DNA of 9,834 nt from Nocardioides sp. (GTDB taxonomy: Bacteria; Actinomycetota; Actinomycetes; Propionibacteriales; Nocardioidaceae). This document shows, piece after piece, positions 1-5,976 of the stretch. The notes under the pieces were generated by a model that had not been told where the DNA came from, made no database searches, and was given only the letters and a program-made list of their open reading frames with translations. The DNA lies in NCBI GenBank assembly GCA_003519585.1, contig DOWL01000135.1:1-9834 (forward strand), read 5' to 3'. The position numbers were made by a program, and so were the translations under genes. Within the stretch, counting starts at the first letter, position 1; every line of letters starts with the position of its first letter.

Positions 1-1
1 G

Positions 2-87
2 TGTCCGAGGGGGGACTTGAACCCCCACGCCCGATAAAGGGCACTAGCACCTCAAGCTAGCGCGTCTGCCAATTCCGCCACCCGGAC
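2..87 (-). tRNA. tRNA-Leu (anticodon GAG)
   Basis: Read on the minus strand, the sequence folds as a complete class II tRNA of 86 nt. The acceptor strands GTCCGGG (87 to 81) and CTCGGAC (9 to 3) pair with one G-U, and the discriminator base is A at position 2. The anticodon stem CTAGC/GCTAG encloses the loop TTGAGGT, which gives anticodon GAG and decodes the leucine codon CUC. A long variable arm with a GCCC/GGGC stem is typical of tRNA-Leu. The T arm is GGGGG-TTCAAGT-CCCCC. CCA does not appear to be encoded in full: only one C is visible before the window edge. The tRNA is divergent from the hydrolase gene that follows. Confidence 0.96.
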
Positions 88-100
88 GAGTGCGCCGGAG

Positions 101-106
101 ACGATA
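101..106 (-). promoter_or_regulatory. Candidate -10 element of the tRNA-Leu gene
   Basis: On the minus strand TATCGT lies 13 nt upstream of the mature tRNA 5' end. It fits the actinobacterial TANNNT form and would place the transcription start about 6-7 nt before the tRNA. I see no convincing -35 hexamer about 17 nt further upstream, so the call rests on position and the short motif only. Confidence 0.35.
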
Positions 107-175
107 GCACCGTCGGTGCCTCGTTCCCGCATCGCGGTGGCCGTTCTCGAGCACGGCCGTGACATGCTCGGGGAC

Positions 176-1486
176 ATGGCCGCTGAACCTGCCAACGACC
201 CAGCCGAGAGCGAGGTCGTCGACCTCTGTCGCGACCTGATCCGGATCGATACCAGCAACTACGGCGACGACTCAGGACCGGGCGAACGCAAGGCCGCCGA
301 GTACGTCGCCGGCCTGCTCGAGGAGGTCGGGATCGAGGCCCGGTTGTACGAGGGTGAGCCCGGCCGGACCTCGGTGATGGCGACCTGGGGTGGGCAGGAG
401 GGGGAGGGGCTGCTGCTGCACGGCCACCTCGACGTCGTGCCCGCCGAGGCGAGCGACTGGCGGGTCGACCCGTTCAGCGGGGAGATCGAGGACGGCTACC
501 TCTGGGGTCGAGGTGCGGTCGACATGAAGGACTTCGATGCGATGCTGCTGGCGGTGGTCCGCCAGCGGCAGCGCGAGGGGCGGGTGCCGTCGCGGCCGAT
601 CCGGCTGTGCTTCACCGCCGACGAGGAGGCCGGCGGGCACGGCGGGGCCGAAGTGCTGGTCCGCGACAACCCCGAGGAGTTCGAGGGCGTAACCGCGGCG
701 GTCGGCGAGGTCGGCGGGTTCAGCACGACGGTGCGGGACCGCCGGATCTACCTCATCGAGGCGGCCGAGAAGGGCATGGCCTGGATGAAGCTGACCGCCC
801 GCGGCCGGGCCGGTCACGGGTCGATGCTCAACGCTGACAACGCGGTGACTCGGCTGACCGCCGCGGTGGCCAGGCTCGGGGCCCACGAGTGGCCGATCCG
901 GCTCACGCCGACCATGGAAGTGCTGCTCGCGACGGTGGCCGAGCTCGCCGGCACCGAGGCCACTCCGGACAACGCCCGTGCCCTGGTGGAAGAGTTCGGC
1001 GGCGCCAGCCGGATGCTGGGCGCGGTCCTCAGCAACACCGTCAACCCCACCATGCTCTCGGCGGGCTACAAGGTCAACGTCATCCCGACCGAGGCCACCG
1101 CGCACGTCGACGCGCGGTCGCTGCCCGGCTACGAGGCGGAGTTCCTCGCCACGCTCGAGGAGCTCATCGGCGACGGGATCGAGGTGAGCTACCTCTCCCA
1201 CCAGGATCCGTGGGAGACGCCGTACGACGGAGCACTCGTCGACGCGATGCACCGAAGCCTCCTCGCCGAGGACCCCGACGCGATCGTGGCGCCCTATCTG
1301 ATGTCCGGAGGCACCGACGCGAAGCACTTCCGCACCCTCGGTATGCGCTCCTACGGCTTCGCACCACTGCGGCTGCCGGCCGACCTCGACTTCACCGCGC
1401 TGTTCCACGGTGTCGACGAGCGGGTGCCGATCGACGCCCTCGAGTTCGGGGTGCGCGTGCTGGACCGGTTCCTCGATCAGGTCTGA
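176..1486 (+). CDS. M20/M25/M40 family metallohydrolase (dinuclear zinc peptidase/deacylase)
   Basis: This is a 436-residue cytosolic metal-dependent amidohydrolase of the ArgE/DapE/CPG2/acylase-1 clan. The family signatures are present: HGHLDVV near residue 82 (metal-binding His, catalytic Asp), GAVDMKD near 116 (bridging Asp), TADEE near 148-151 (general-base Glu then metal-binding Glu), and SGGTDAKHF near 377-385 (C-terminal metal-binding His). The middle third (ETAEKGMAW-like start, GRAGHGS) matches the lid/dimerisation domain. Length is normal. The frame is open from GTG at 116, and ATGs exist at 164 and 176. I chose 176 because family similarity begins just after it (ESEVVDLCRDLIRIDTSN) and a -10-like CATGCT lies 7 nt upstream, matching the start geometry of other genes here; this is not certain. 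The substrate cannot be read from sequence. Its stop codon lies inside a hairpin. Confidence 0.93.
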   Translation: MAAEPANDPAESEVVDLCRDLIRIDTSNYGDDSGPGERKAAEYVAGLLEEVGIEARLYEGEPGRTSVMATWGGQEGEGLLLHGHLDVVPAEASDWRVDPFSGEIEDGYLWGRGAVDMKDFDAMLLAVVRQRQREGRVPSRPIRLCFTADEEAGGHGGAEVLVRDNPEEFEGVTAAVGEVGGFSTTVRDRRIYLIEAAEKGMAWMKLTARGRAGHGSMLNADNAVTRLTAAVARLGAHEWPIRLTPTMEVLLATVAELAGTEATPDNARALVEEFGGASRMLGAVLSNTVNPTMLSAGYKVNVIPTEATAHVDARSLPGYEAEFLATLEELIGDGIEVSYLSHQDPWETPYDGALVDAMHRSLLAEDPDAIVAPYLMSGGTDAKHFRTLGMRSYGFAPLRLPADLDFTALFHGVDERVPIDALEFGVRVLDRFLDQV

Positions 1487-1504
1487 GCTTGCGAAGACCT
1501 GATC
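1475..1504. terminator. Hairpin overlapping the M20 stop codon
   Basis: A perfect 10-bp inverted repeat (GATCAGGTCT at 1475-1484, AGACCTGATC at 1495-1504) encloses a 10-nt loop. The stop codon TGA (1484-1486) begins at the last base of the left arm. No T-tract follows, which is common for actinobacterial terminators. Being symmetrical between convergent genes, it could act in both directions. Confidence 0.6.
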
Positions 1505-1507
1505 ACC

Positions 1508-1529
1508 GGTGGTTGAGCGTGTCGAAACC
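1508..1529 (-). repeat. Short-form palindromic intergenic repeat (element A)
   Basis: A 22-bp unit. On the minus strand it begins GGTTTCGACACG and ends GCTCAACCACC. It matches the two ends of the 59-bp element at 8165-8223 at 21 of 22 positions, as if that element had lost a 37-bp interior flanked by GCTC. It lies in the 68-bp gap between two convergent genes, directly after the hairpin at 1475-1504. I recall very similar sequences scattered between genes in Nocardioides-type genomes. Confidence 0.75.
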
Positions 1530-1554
1530 TCCGCAGCTTGGGCAGGTACTCGCG

Positions 1555-1773
1555 TCAGCCAGTGCGTACTGCACGAATGATCCGGCGCCGGAGCACGACG
1601 CGACGGGTGCCGTCGGCGGTGATGCGTACGCGGTCGAGCTCCCAGCCGCCGTGCTCGGCGCGTTCGACGAGCAGCTTGGTCACCACGGTGCGTGGGTATT
1701 CGCGCGAGAACGTCACCTTGTCGAACTCCCACTCCACCCCTCGGGAGAGGCGAGGCCCCTGACGGGACGTCAT
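1555..1773 (-). CDS. DUF5703 family small protein
   Basis: A 72-residue protein of unknown function. The segment from EWEFDKVTFSRE through AEHGGWELDRVRI to a very basic end (LRRRIIRAVRTG) matches what I know of the actinobacterial DUF5703 family. There is no signal peptide or membrane segment. The Arg-rich C-terminus suggests contact with nucleic acid or another acidic partner, which is inference. The start ATG overlaps the stop of the upstream aldo/keto reductase gene as ATGA, with an SD-like GGTGGAG 5 nt before it, so the two genes should be translationally coupled and form one operon. A longer reading of this frame (to 2106) runs antisense to nothing and out of frame through the reductase gene, so I rejected it. 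Confidence 0.85.
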   Translation of the reverse strand: MTSRQGPRLSRGVEWEFDKVTFSREYPRTVVTKLLVERAEHGGWELDRVRITADGTRRVVLRRRIIRAVRTG

Positions 1774-2720
1774 CGACGCTCCACCGAGGCATCGTCGAGA
1801 GCGGCTACGAGCTCCTGGGGGAGGGTGCGCTGCTCGACGGCCAGGGCCTGCCGCAGCTGCGCGGCCGTACGCGCGCCGACGACGGGCGCCGTCACGCCGG
1901 GCCGGTCGCGGACCCAGGCCAGGGCCACCTCCAGCGGCGTCCAGCCGAGCCCCTCGGCCGCCTTGACGACCGCCTCGACGACGTATGACGACGACTCGTC
2001 GCGGTAGCCCTCGACCCACTGGGACATCTCGGAGGCGCCCCGGGAGTCGGCCGGCGTGCCGCTGCGGTATTTCCCGGTGAGCACTCCGCGCCCGAGCGGG
2101 GACCACGGCAGGATGCCGAGACCGAGCTCCTGCGCTGCCGGCAGGATCTCGTGCTCGATGCCACGGTTGAGAAGGGAGTACTCCACCTGGGTGGAGACCA
2201 GCGGCGCCCGACCGGGCACCGCCCGCTGCCAGGTCGCTCCCTGGGCGGTGCGCCAGCCCGACCAGTTGGAGACGCCGACGTACGCCGCCCGTCCGGTGGA
2301 GACGGCGGTGTCGAGCGCCGACAGAGTCTCCTCGATGGGAGTGTCATCGGACCAGACGTGCACTTGCCACAGGTCCACCGAGTCCAGTCCGAGCCGCTTC
2401 AGCGAGAGGTCGAGACACCTGAGGAGGTAGCCGCGAGAGGTGTCCACGACCCGGTTGCCTCGGCGCAGGCCGACCCCGGCCTTGGTGGCGACGACGACGT
2501 CGCTGCGGGGGACCACGGCGCCGAGCAGACTCCCGAGCAGCTCCTCGGAGGCGCCGCCGGCGTAGGTGTGTGCGGTGTCGAGGAGCGTCCCGCCCGCCTC
2601 GACGAACGTCGTGAGCTGCTCGCGCGCCTCGTGCTCGTCGGTGTGGTTGCCCCAGGTCATGAGTCCGAGCCCGAGCCGCGAGACCGAGAGACCGGACCGA
2701 CCCAGGGACCTGTGCTGCAC
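1770..2720 (-). CDS. Aldo/keto reductase
   Basis: A 316-residue cytosolic NADPH-dependent oxidoreductase with a TIM-barrel fold. The catalytic tetrad is visible with numbering from GTG 2720: Asp48 and Tyr53 in LLDTAHTYAGG, Lys80 in VVVATKAG, and His121 in LWQVHVW. The family segments YVGVSNWSGW and GILPWSPLGRGVLTGKY are also present. It resembles the Kv-beta/Tas-like branch, and the substrate is unknown. Three starts compete: ATG 2750, GTG 2729 (preceded by GGGAGG at 5 nt) and GTG 2720. I prefer 2720 because the product then begins MQHRSLGRSGLSVSRLGLG, as is usual for the family, and a TACGGT hexamer lies 7 nt upstream as in other leaderless genes here. If GTG 2729 is used, three residues are added. 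The gene overlaps the DUF5703 gene by 4 nt. Confidence 0.93.
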   Translation of the reverse strand: MQHRSLGRSGLSVSRLGLGLMTWGNHTDEHEAREQLTTFVEAGGTLLDTAHTYAGGASEELLGSLLGAVVPRSDVVVATKAGVGLRRGNRVVDTSRGYLLRCLDLSLKRLGLDSVDLWQVHVWSDDTPIEETLSALDTAVSTGRAAYVGVSNWSGWRTAQGATWQRAVPGRAPLVSTQVEYSLLNRGIEHEILPAAQELGLGILPWSPLGRGVLTGKYRSGTPADSRGASEMSQWVEGYRDESSSYVVEAVVKAAEGLGWTPLEVALAWVRDRPGVTAPVVGARTAAQLRQALAVEQRTLPQELVAALDDASVERR

Positions 2721-2727
2721 GAGGCAC

Positions 2728-2733
2728 ACCGTA
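2728..2733 (-). promoter_or_regulatory. Candidate -10 of the aldo/keto reductase operon (leaderless)
   Basis: TACGGT on the minus strand is followed by 7 nt and then GTG at 2720. If used, the mRNA would start at or near the start codon. A competing reading is that GGGAGG just upstream is a Shine-Dalgarno for GTG 2729, which would need a promoter further upstream. Confidence 0.4.
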
Positions 2734-2792
2734 ACCTCCCGACACGCCACCCACTCGCAAGACCCGAGGCACGGTCGTGTCCGGGTTCTCCG

Positions 2793-2798
2793 TACGCT
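2793..2798 (+). promoter_or_regulatory. Candidate -10 of uppP (leaderless)
   Basis: TACGCT is followed by 8 nt and then GTG 2807. No Shine-Dalgarno is present. The ten bases CCGTACGCTC recur at the phosphatase promoter (4644-4652 region), also directly before a GTG start. Confidence 0.5.
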
Positions 2799-2806
2799 CC
2801 TGTCGC

Positions 2807-3634
2807 GTGGACTACTTCGACGCGGTCGTACTGGGTGTGGTGGAGGGGCTGACCGAGTTCCTCCCGGTCTCGAGCACCGGCCACCTGACGATCACCGAGA
2901 AGTTGCTCGGACTCGAGGTCGACGACCCCGCCGTCACGGCGTACACCGCCGTCATCCAGATGGGTGCCATCGCAGCGGTGATCCTCTACTTCGCCCGCGA
3001 CATCTGGAACATCGTCCGGGCCTGGACCCTCGGCCTGTTCCGTTCGGAGTACCGCGGCCAACTCGACCACCGCATGGGGTGGTACGTCATCGTGGCCACG
3101 ATCCCCGTCGGCCTGGCCGGTCTGCTGGGCCAGGGCCTCATCACCGGCCCGCTGCGCTCGCTGTGGGTCGTCGCCTTCGCGCTGTTGGGTTGGAGCGTGG
3201 TCATGGTCGTGGCCGAGCGTCTGGGCCGCCAGGACCGCCCCGAGCGTGACCTGGGCATCAAGGACGCGATCTGGATCGGCATCGCCCAGGCACTCGCGCT
3301 GATGCCCGGCATCTCACGCTCGGGCGCGACCATCTCGGTCGGCCTGCTCCGGGGCCTGGACCGGGTGACCGCGACCAAGCTCAGCTTCTACATGTCGATC
3401 CCGGCCCTGTTGGCCGCCGGGCTCTACCAGCTCAAGGACGCCTTCTCCGGCGACATCGGCACCGGCCAGGCGCTCACCGGTGTCGCGGTCGCGTTCCTCG
3501 TGGCGTACGGCGCGATCGCGTGGCTGCTCCGCTTCGTGGCACACCACTCGATCGCGTGGTTCGTGCCCTACCGCGTGGTCCTCGCGCTGATCCTGATCGG
3601 GCTGCTCACGTCCGGGACACTGTCGCCGACCTGA
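2807..3634 (+). CDS. uppP: Undecaprenyl-diphosphatase (UppP/BacA family)
   Basis: This 275-residue integral membrane enzyme dephosphorylates undecaprenyl pyrophosphate to undecaprenyl phosphate, recycling the lipid carrier for peptidoglycan and other envelope glycans; the family is linked to bacitracin resistance. Both family signatures are clear: EGLTEFLPVSSTGH at residues 13-26 and PGISRSGAT at 167-175, including the conserved Arg171. Several hydrophobic segments run through the protein (for example around 40-57, 85-105, 113-133, 190-205 and 220-270), and the length is normal. The frame is open from GTG 2777, but I chose GTG 2807 because the protein then begins MDYFDAVVLGVVEGLTEF like its relatives and a TACGCT -10 sits 8 nt upstream. 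It is divergent from the reductase and ends only 10 bp from the convergent CorA gene. Confidence 0.97.
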   Translation: MDYFDAVVLGVVEGLTEFLPVSSTGHLTITEKLLGLEVDDPAVTAYTAVIQMGAIAAVILYFARDIWNIVRAWTLGLFRSEYRGQLDHRMGWYVIVATIPVGLAGLLGQGLITGPLRSLWVVAFALLGWSVVMVVAERLGRQDRPERDLGIKDAIWIGIAQALALMPGISRSGATISVGLLRGLDRVTATKLSFYMSIPALLAAGLYQLKDAFSGDIGTGQALTGVAVAFLVAYGAIAWLLRFVAHHSIAWFVPYRVVLALILIGLLTSGTLSPT

Positions 3635-3644
3635 CCAGGACGGG

Positions 3645-4625
3645 CTACAGCCAGCCCGACTTCTTGAACAACAGCAGCAGGCCGATGGAGGCCGCCACCA
3701 TCAGCACCAGCGCGAAGGGGTAGCCGAGGTACCAGTTGAGCTCGGGCATGTACTTGAAGTTCATCCCGTAGATCCCGGCGATGAGCGTCGGCACCACGAC
3801 CAGCGCGGCACCGGCCGAGATCTTGCGCATGTCATCGTTCTGCTGGACGGTGATCCGCGCCAGGTGGGCGTCGAAGGCCGTCGAGAGCAGCGAGTCGAGC
3901 GTGTCGATGGCGTCGGCAGCCTGGTTGAGGTGGTCGAGTACGTCGCGGAAGAACGGACCTGCCTCGGGGTCGACCCGGTCGACCAGCCCCTCGGCGAACC
4001 TGCGCATCGGGTCACGCAGGGGGAGTACGGCGCGCCGGGCCTCGGCGATCTCCCGCTTGAGCACGTAGATCCGGTTGGAGTCGTTGGTGCGCTCGGGTGA
4101 GAAGACAGACGACTCGATCTCGTCGACGTCGACCTGGAGCTCGTCGAGCACGACGCCGTAGCCGTCCACCACGCTGTCGCAGACGGCGTAGATGACCGCG
4201 CCGGGCCCGTGGTCGAGGATCTTCTCGCTGGACTCCAGCCGGGCCCGCGCCGAGTGCAGCTCGGAACCCCGGCCGTGTCGCACCGTGACCACGAAGTCGT
4301 GGCCGGCGAACACGTTTATCTCACCGGTCTCGACGGCGTCGTCGGCATCGACGTACCAGAGCGTCTTGAGGGTCAGGAACAGGCTCCCCTGGTAGCGCTC
4401 GAGCTTGGGCCGCTGGTGGGCCTTGAGCGCGTCCTCGACCGCCAGCGGGTGCAGCCCGAACGCCTTGGCGACGTCGCCGAGTTCGCTCTCGCTCGGCTTG
4501 TAGAGGCCGACCCAGACGAAGTCGCCTTCGTCGGTCGCCTCGGCGCGGAACTTGTCGAACTCGTGGGGGAAGCAGTCGACCTCGACCCGCTGGCCCTTGC
4601 GGTAGAGGGCGCTGTCGACGATCAC
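3645..4625 (-). CDS. corA: CorA family magnesium/cobalt transport protein
   Basis: A 326-residue CorA-type channel, pentameric in the family, which passes Mg2+ (and Co2+/Ni2+) across the cytoplasmic membrane. The N-terminal cytoplasmic alpha/beta domain (about 1-150) and the long helical region (about 150-265) lead to the signature YGMNF, with GMN at 287-289 at the end of the first membrane helix. A second helix (YPFALVLMVAASIGLLLLF) and a short basic tail KKSGWL close the protein. The pore-loop segment KYMPELNW between helices is acidic, as in the family. I chose GTG 4625, giving MIVDSALYRKGQRV, since TACCGT lies 7 nt upstream. The same frame stays open to 6062 across the antisense of two other genes, which I treat as chance. 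The start is only 33 bp from the divergent phosphatase start. Confidence 0.95.
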   Translation of the reverse strand: MIVDSALYRKGQRVEVDCFPHEFDKFRAEATDEGDFVWVGLYKPSESELGDVAKAFGLHPLAVEDALKAHQRPKLERYQGSLFLTLKTLWYVDADDAVETGEINVFAGHDFVVTVRHGRGSELHSARARLESSEKILDHGPGAVIYAVCDSVVDGYGVVLDELQVDVDEIESSVFSPERTNDSNRIYVLKREIAEARRAVLPLRDPMRRFAEGLVDRVDPEAGPFFRDVLDHLNQAADAIDTLDSLLSTAFDAHLARITVQQNDDMRKISAGAALVVVPTLIAGIYGMNFKYMPELNWYLGYPFALVLMVAASIGLLLLFKKSGWL

Positions 4626-4632
4626 GTCGTCC

Positions 4633-4638
4633 ACGGTA
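4633..4638 (-). promoter_or_regulatory. Candidate -10 of corA (leaderless)
   Basis: TACCGT on the minus strand is followed by 7 nt (GGACGAC) and GTG 4625. No Shine-Dalgarno is visible. A -35 would fall within the first codons of the divergent phosphatase gene. Confidence 0.5.
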
Positions 4639-4645
4639 GTGCCCG

Positions 4646-4651
4646 TACGCT
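4646..4651 (+). promoter_or_regulatory. Candidate -10 of the phosphatase gene (leaderless)
   Basis: TACGCT is followed by CTCCCGC-type spacing of 7 nt and GTG 4659, without a Shine-Dalgarno. It lies 7 bp from the opposing corA -10, so two RNA polymerases could hardly bind at once. Confidence 0.5.
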
Positions 4652-4658
4652 CTCCCGC

Positions 4659-5375
4659 GTGGCAACGGTGATCCTGGTGCGACACGGCCGTACGACGGCC
4701 AACACTGCCGGCGTCCTCGCCGGTCGTACCCGTGGCGTGCGACTCGACGACACCGGCGTCCAGCAGGCCGCACGGACCGCCGAGCGGCTGGCGGTCGTGC
4801 CGCTGACCGCCGTGGTGACCAGCCCGCTGGAGCGGTGCCGGCAGACCGCCCGGGCGATCGTGAAGGCGCAGGACGGCACCCCGAGCACGGCCACCGAGCG
4901 TGGGATCACCGAATGCGACTACGGCGCGTGGCAGGGACGGTCGCTGAGGGAGTTGGCCAAGGAGCCGCTTTGGAAGGTCGTTCAGACCCAGCCGTCGGCG
5001 GCCGCCTTCCCGGATGGCGAGTCGATGGTGGCGATGCAGGCGCGCTCGGTCACCGCCGTACGCCGCCTTGATGCGCGACTCGAGGCGGAGCATGGCGCTG
5101 GCGCGGTGTGGGTGGCGGTCAGCCACGGCGACATCATCAAGTCGGTCCTGGCGGACGCGCTCGGCATGCACCTCGACCTGTTCCAGCGGTTGCACGTCGA
5201 CCCCGCGTCGGTCTCGATCGTCCGCTACACCGAGACTCGGCCCTATGTGCTGGCGACCAACACCCACGCGGGGGACCTGTCCTGGCTCCGGCCGCCGGTC
5301 AAGAAGCGTGGGCGCAAAGCGCCCGCTCAGGACGCTGCCGTGGGCGGCGGTGCCGGTCCTGGGAGTGCTGCCTAA
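4659..5375 (+). CDS. Histidine phosphatase superfamily protein (MSMEG_4193-like putative phosphomutase)
   Basis: A 238-residue branch-1 histidine phosphatase. The start MATVILVRHGRTTAN carries the catalytic RHG with His9. SPLERCRQTA holds the conserved Arg59, ITECDYGAWQG holds acidic Glu85, and VSHGDIIKSVLADALGMHLD holds the second His156. The sequence fits the actinobacterial group annotated as MSMEG_4193-type putative phosphomutase. The conserved set favours phosphatase chemistry; the substrate is unknown. The last 25 residues are a low-complexity tail, first basic (KKRGRK) and then Gly/Ala-rich. The stop TAA lies 9 nt before the DUF3090 start, so these genes are probably co-transcribed. 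The frame is open 150 codons upstream, but family similarity starts exactly at GTG 4659 and TACGCT precedes it by 7 nt. Confidence 0.93.
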   Translation: MATVILVRHGRTTANTAGVLAGRTRGVRLDDTGVQQAARTAERLAVVPLTAVVTSPLERCRQTARAIVKAQDGTPSTATERGITECDYGAWQGRSLRELAKEPLWKVVQTQPSAAAFPDGESMVAMQARSVTAVRRLDARLEAEHGAGAVWVAVSHGDIIKSVLADALGMHLDLFQRLHVDPASVSIVRYTETRPYVLATNTHAGDLSWLRPPVKKRGRKAPAQDAAVGGGAGPGSAA

Positions 5376-5378
5376 GGT
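5373..5378 (+). promoter_or_regulatory. Candidate internal -10 or Shine-Dalgarno before the DUF3090 gene
   Basis: TAAGGT lies 6 nt before ATG 5385 and includes the TAA stop of the phosphatase gene. It fits the leaderless -10 geometry seen elsewhere in the window. However, AAGGTGG (5374-5380), 4 nt from the ATG, could instead be an ordinary Shine-Dalgarno in an operon. Sequence alone does not decide between the two. Confidence 0.35.
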
Positions 5379-5384
5379 GGTCGC

Positions 5385-5960
5385 ATGCCGCTGATCCACG
5401 GATTCGACCCGCCGGAGCGCTTCGTCACCGGCACCGTCGGCCCGCCCGGGCAGCGCACCTTCTTCCTCCAGGCCCGCAGCGGCCACCGGATCATCAGCGT
5501 GTCGCTGGAGAAGCAGCAGGTGGCCGCCCTCAGCGAGCGGATCGACCAGTTGCTCGACGAGGTCATGGCCAGCGACAGCACGCAGGGTGTGGTCCCTGCT
5601 GTCGCGCCCTTGGGTCTCGACGACTCCGACCCCCTCGAACAGCCGATCGAGGAGGAGTTCCGAGCCGGGACCATGACGCTGTCGTGGGACCCGGGCGACG
5701 AACGAGTGGTGATCGAGGTCTTCCCCTACACCGAGGCCGCCGTCGTGAGCCCGGAGCAGCTCGACGAGGACCTCACCGAGCCGGAGCCCGACGAGGTGTT
5801 CCTGGTCCGCATCGACGCGGGGAGCGCCCGGGCATTCGTCAAGCGCGCGGAGCAGGTGTTGGAGGCGGGCCGACCGAGCTGCCCGTTCTGCGGCAACCCG
5901 ATCGACCCCGAGGGTCACCTCTGCGTCCGCGCGAACGGCTTCCGGCGCCGGGACCCGTGA
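5385..5960 (+). CDS. DUF3090 family protein with C-terminal putative zinc knuckle
   Basis: A 191-residue cytosolic protein of unknown function from an actinobacterial family. The N-terminus (HGFDPPERFVTGTVGPPGQ then RTFFLQARSGHRI) and the segment SLEKQQVAALSERIDQLLDEV are characteristic. The body is acidic (for example EEEF, DEDLTEPEPDEVF). Near the C-terminus Cys166-x2-Cys169-x8-His178-x-Cys180, within CPFCGNPIDPEGHLC, looks like a small zinc knuckle; this is my reading of the spacing. It is followed by a basic end, RANGFRRRDP. No membrane segment or signal peptide is seen. The gene sits between the phosphatase (9-nt gap) and SCO1664 (10-nt gap). As I recall, orthologues lie in the same place in mycobacteria (Rv2134c) and Streptomyces, which suggests a shared task with these neighbours. 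Confidence 0.93.
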   Translation: MPLIHGFDPPERFVTGTVGPPGQRTFFLQARSGHRIISVSLEKQQVAALSERIDQLLDEVMASDSTQGVVPAVAPLGLDDSDPLEQPIEEEFRAGTMTLSWDPGDERVVIEVFPYTEAAVVSPEQLDEDLTEPEPDEVFLVRIDAGSARAFVKRAEQVLEAGRPSCPFCGNPIDPEGHLCVRANGFRRRDP

Positions 5961-5976
5961 GCCGCGACCCGTGAGC
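5949..5976. repeat. 14-bp tandem duplication across a stop/start junction
   Basis: Two adjacent copies, 5949-5962 and 5963-5976, match at 13 of 14 bases and share GACCCGTGAGC. The first copy contains the DUF3090 stop (TGA 5958-5960). The second contains the SCO1664 start (GTG 5971). Confidence 0.8.

Noticed and set aside
272..1792. A 506-codon open frame antisense to the M20 gene
   Set aside because: The translation is low-complexity, rich in Arg, His, Gly and Pro, as expected from the reverse strand of a high-GC gene. The plus-strand frame has all M20 catalytic motifs.
1774..2106. Longer version of the DUF5703 protein
   Set aside because: The extension is the reductase gene read in another frame; the ATG at 1773 has an SD and an ATGA overlap.
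4209..4658. A 150-codon N-terminal extension of the phosphatase
   Set aside because: It is the reverse strand of corA, and the conserved RHG start lies immediately after GTG 4659.
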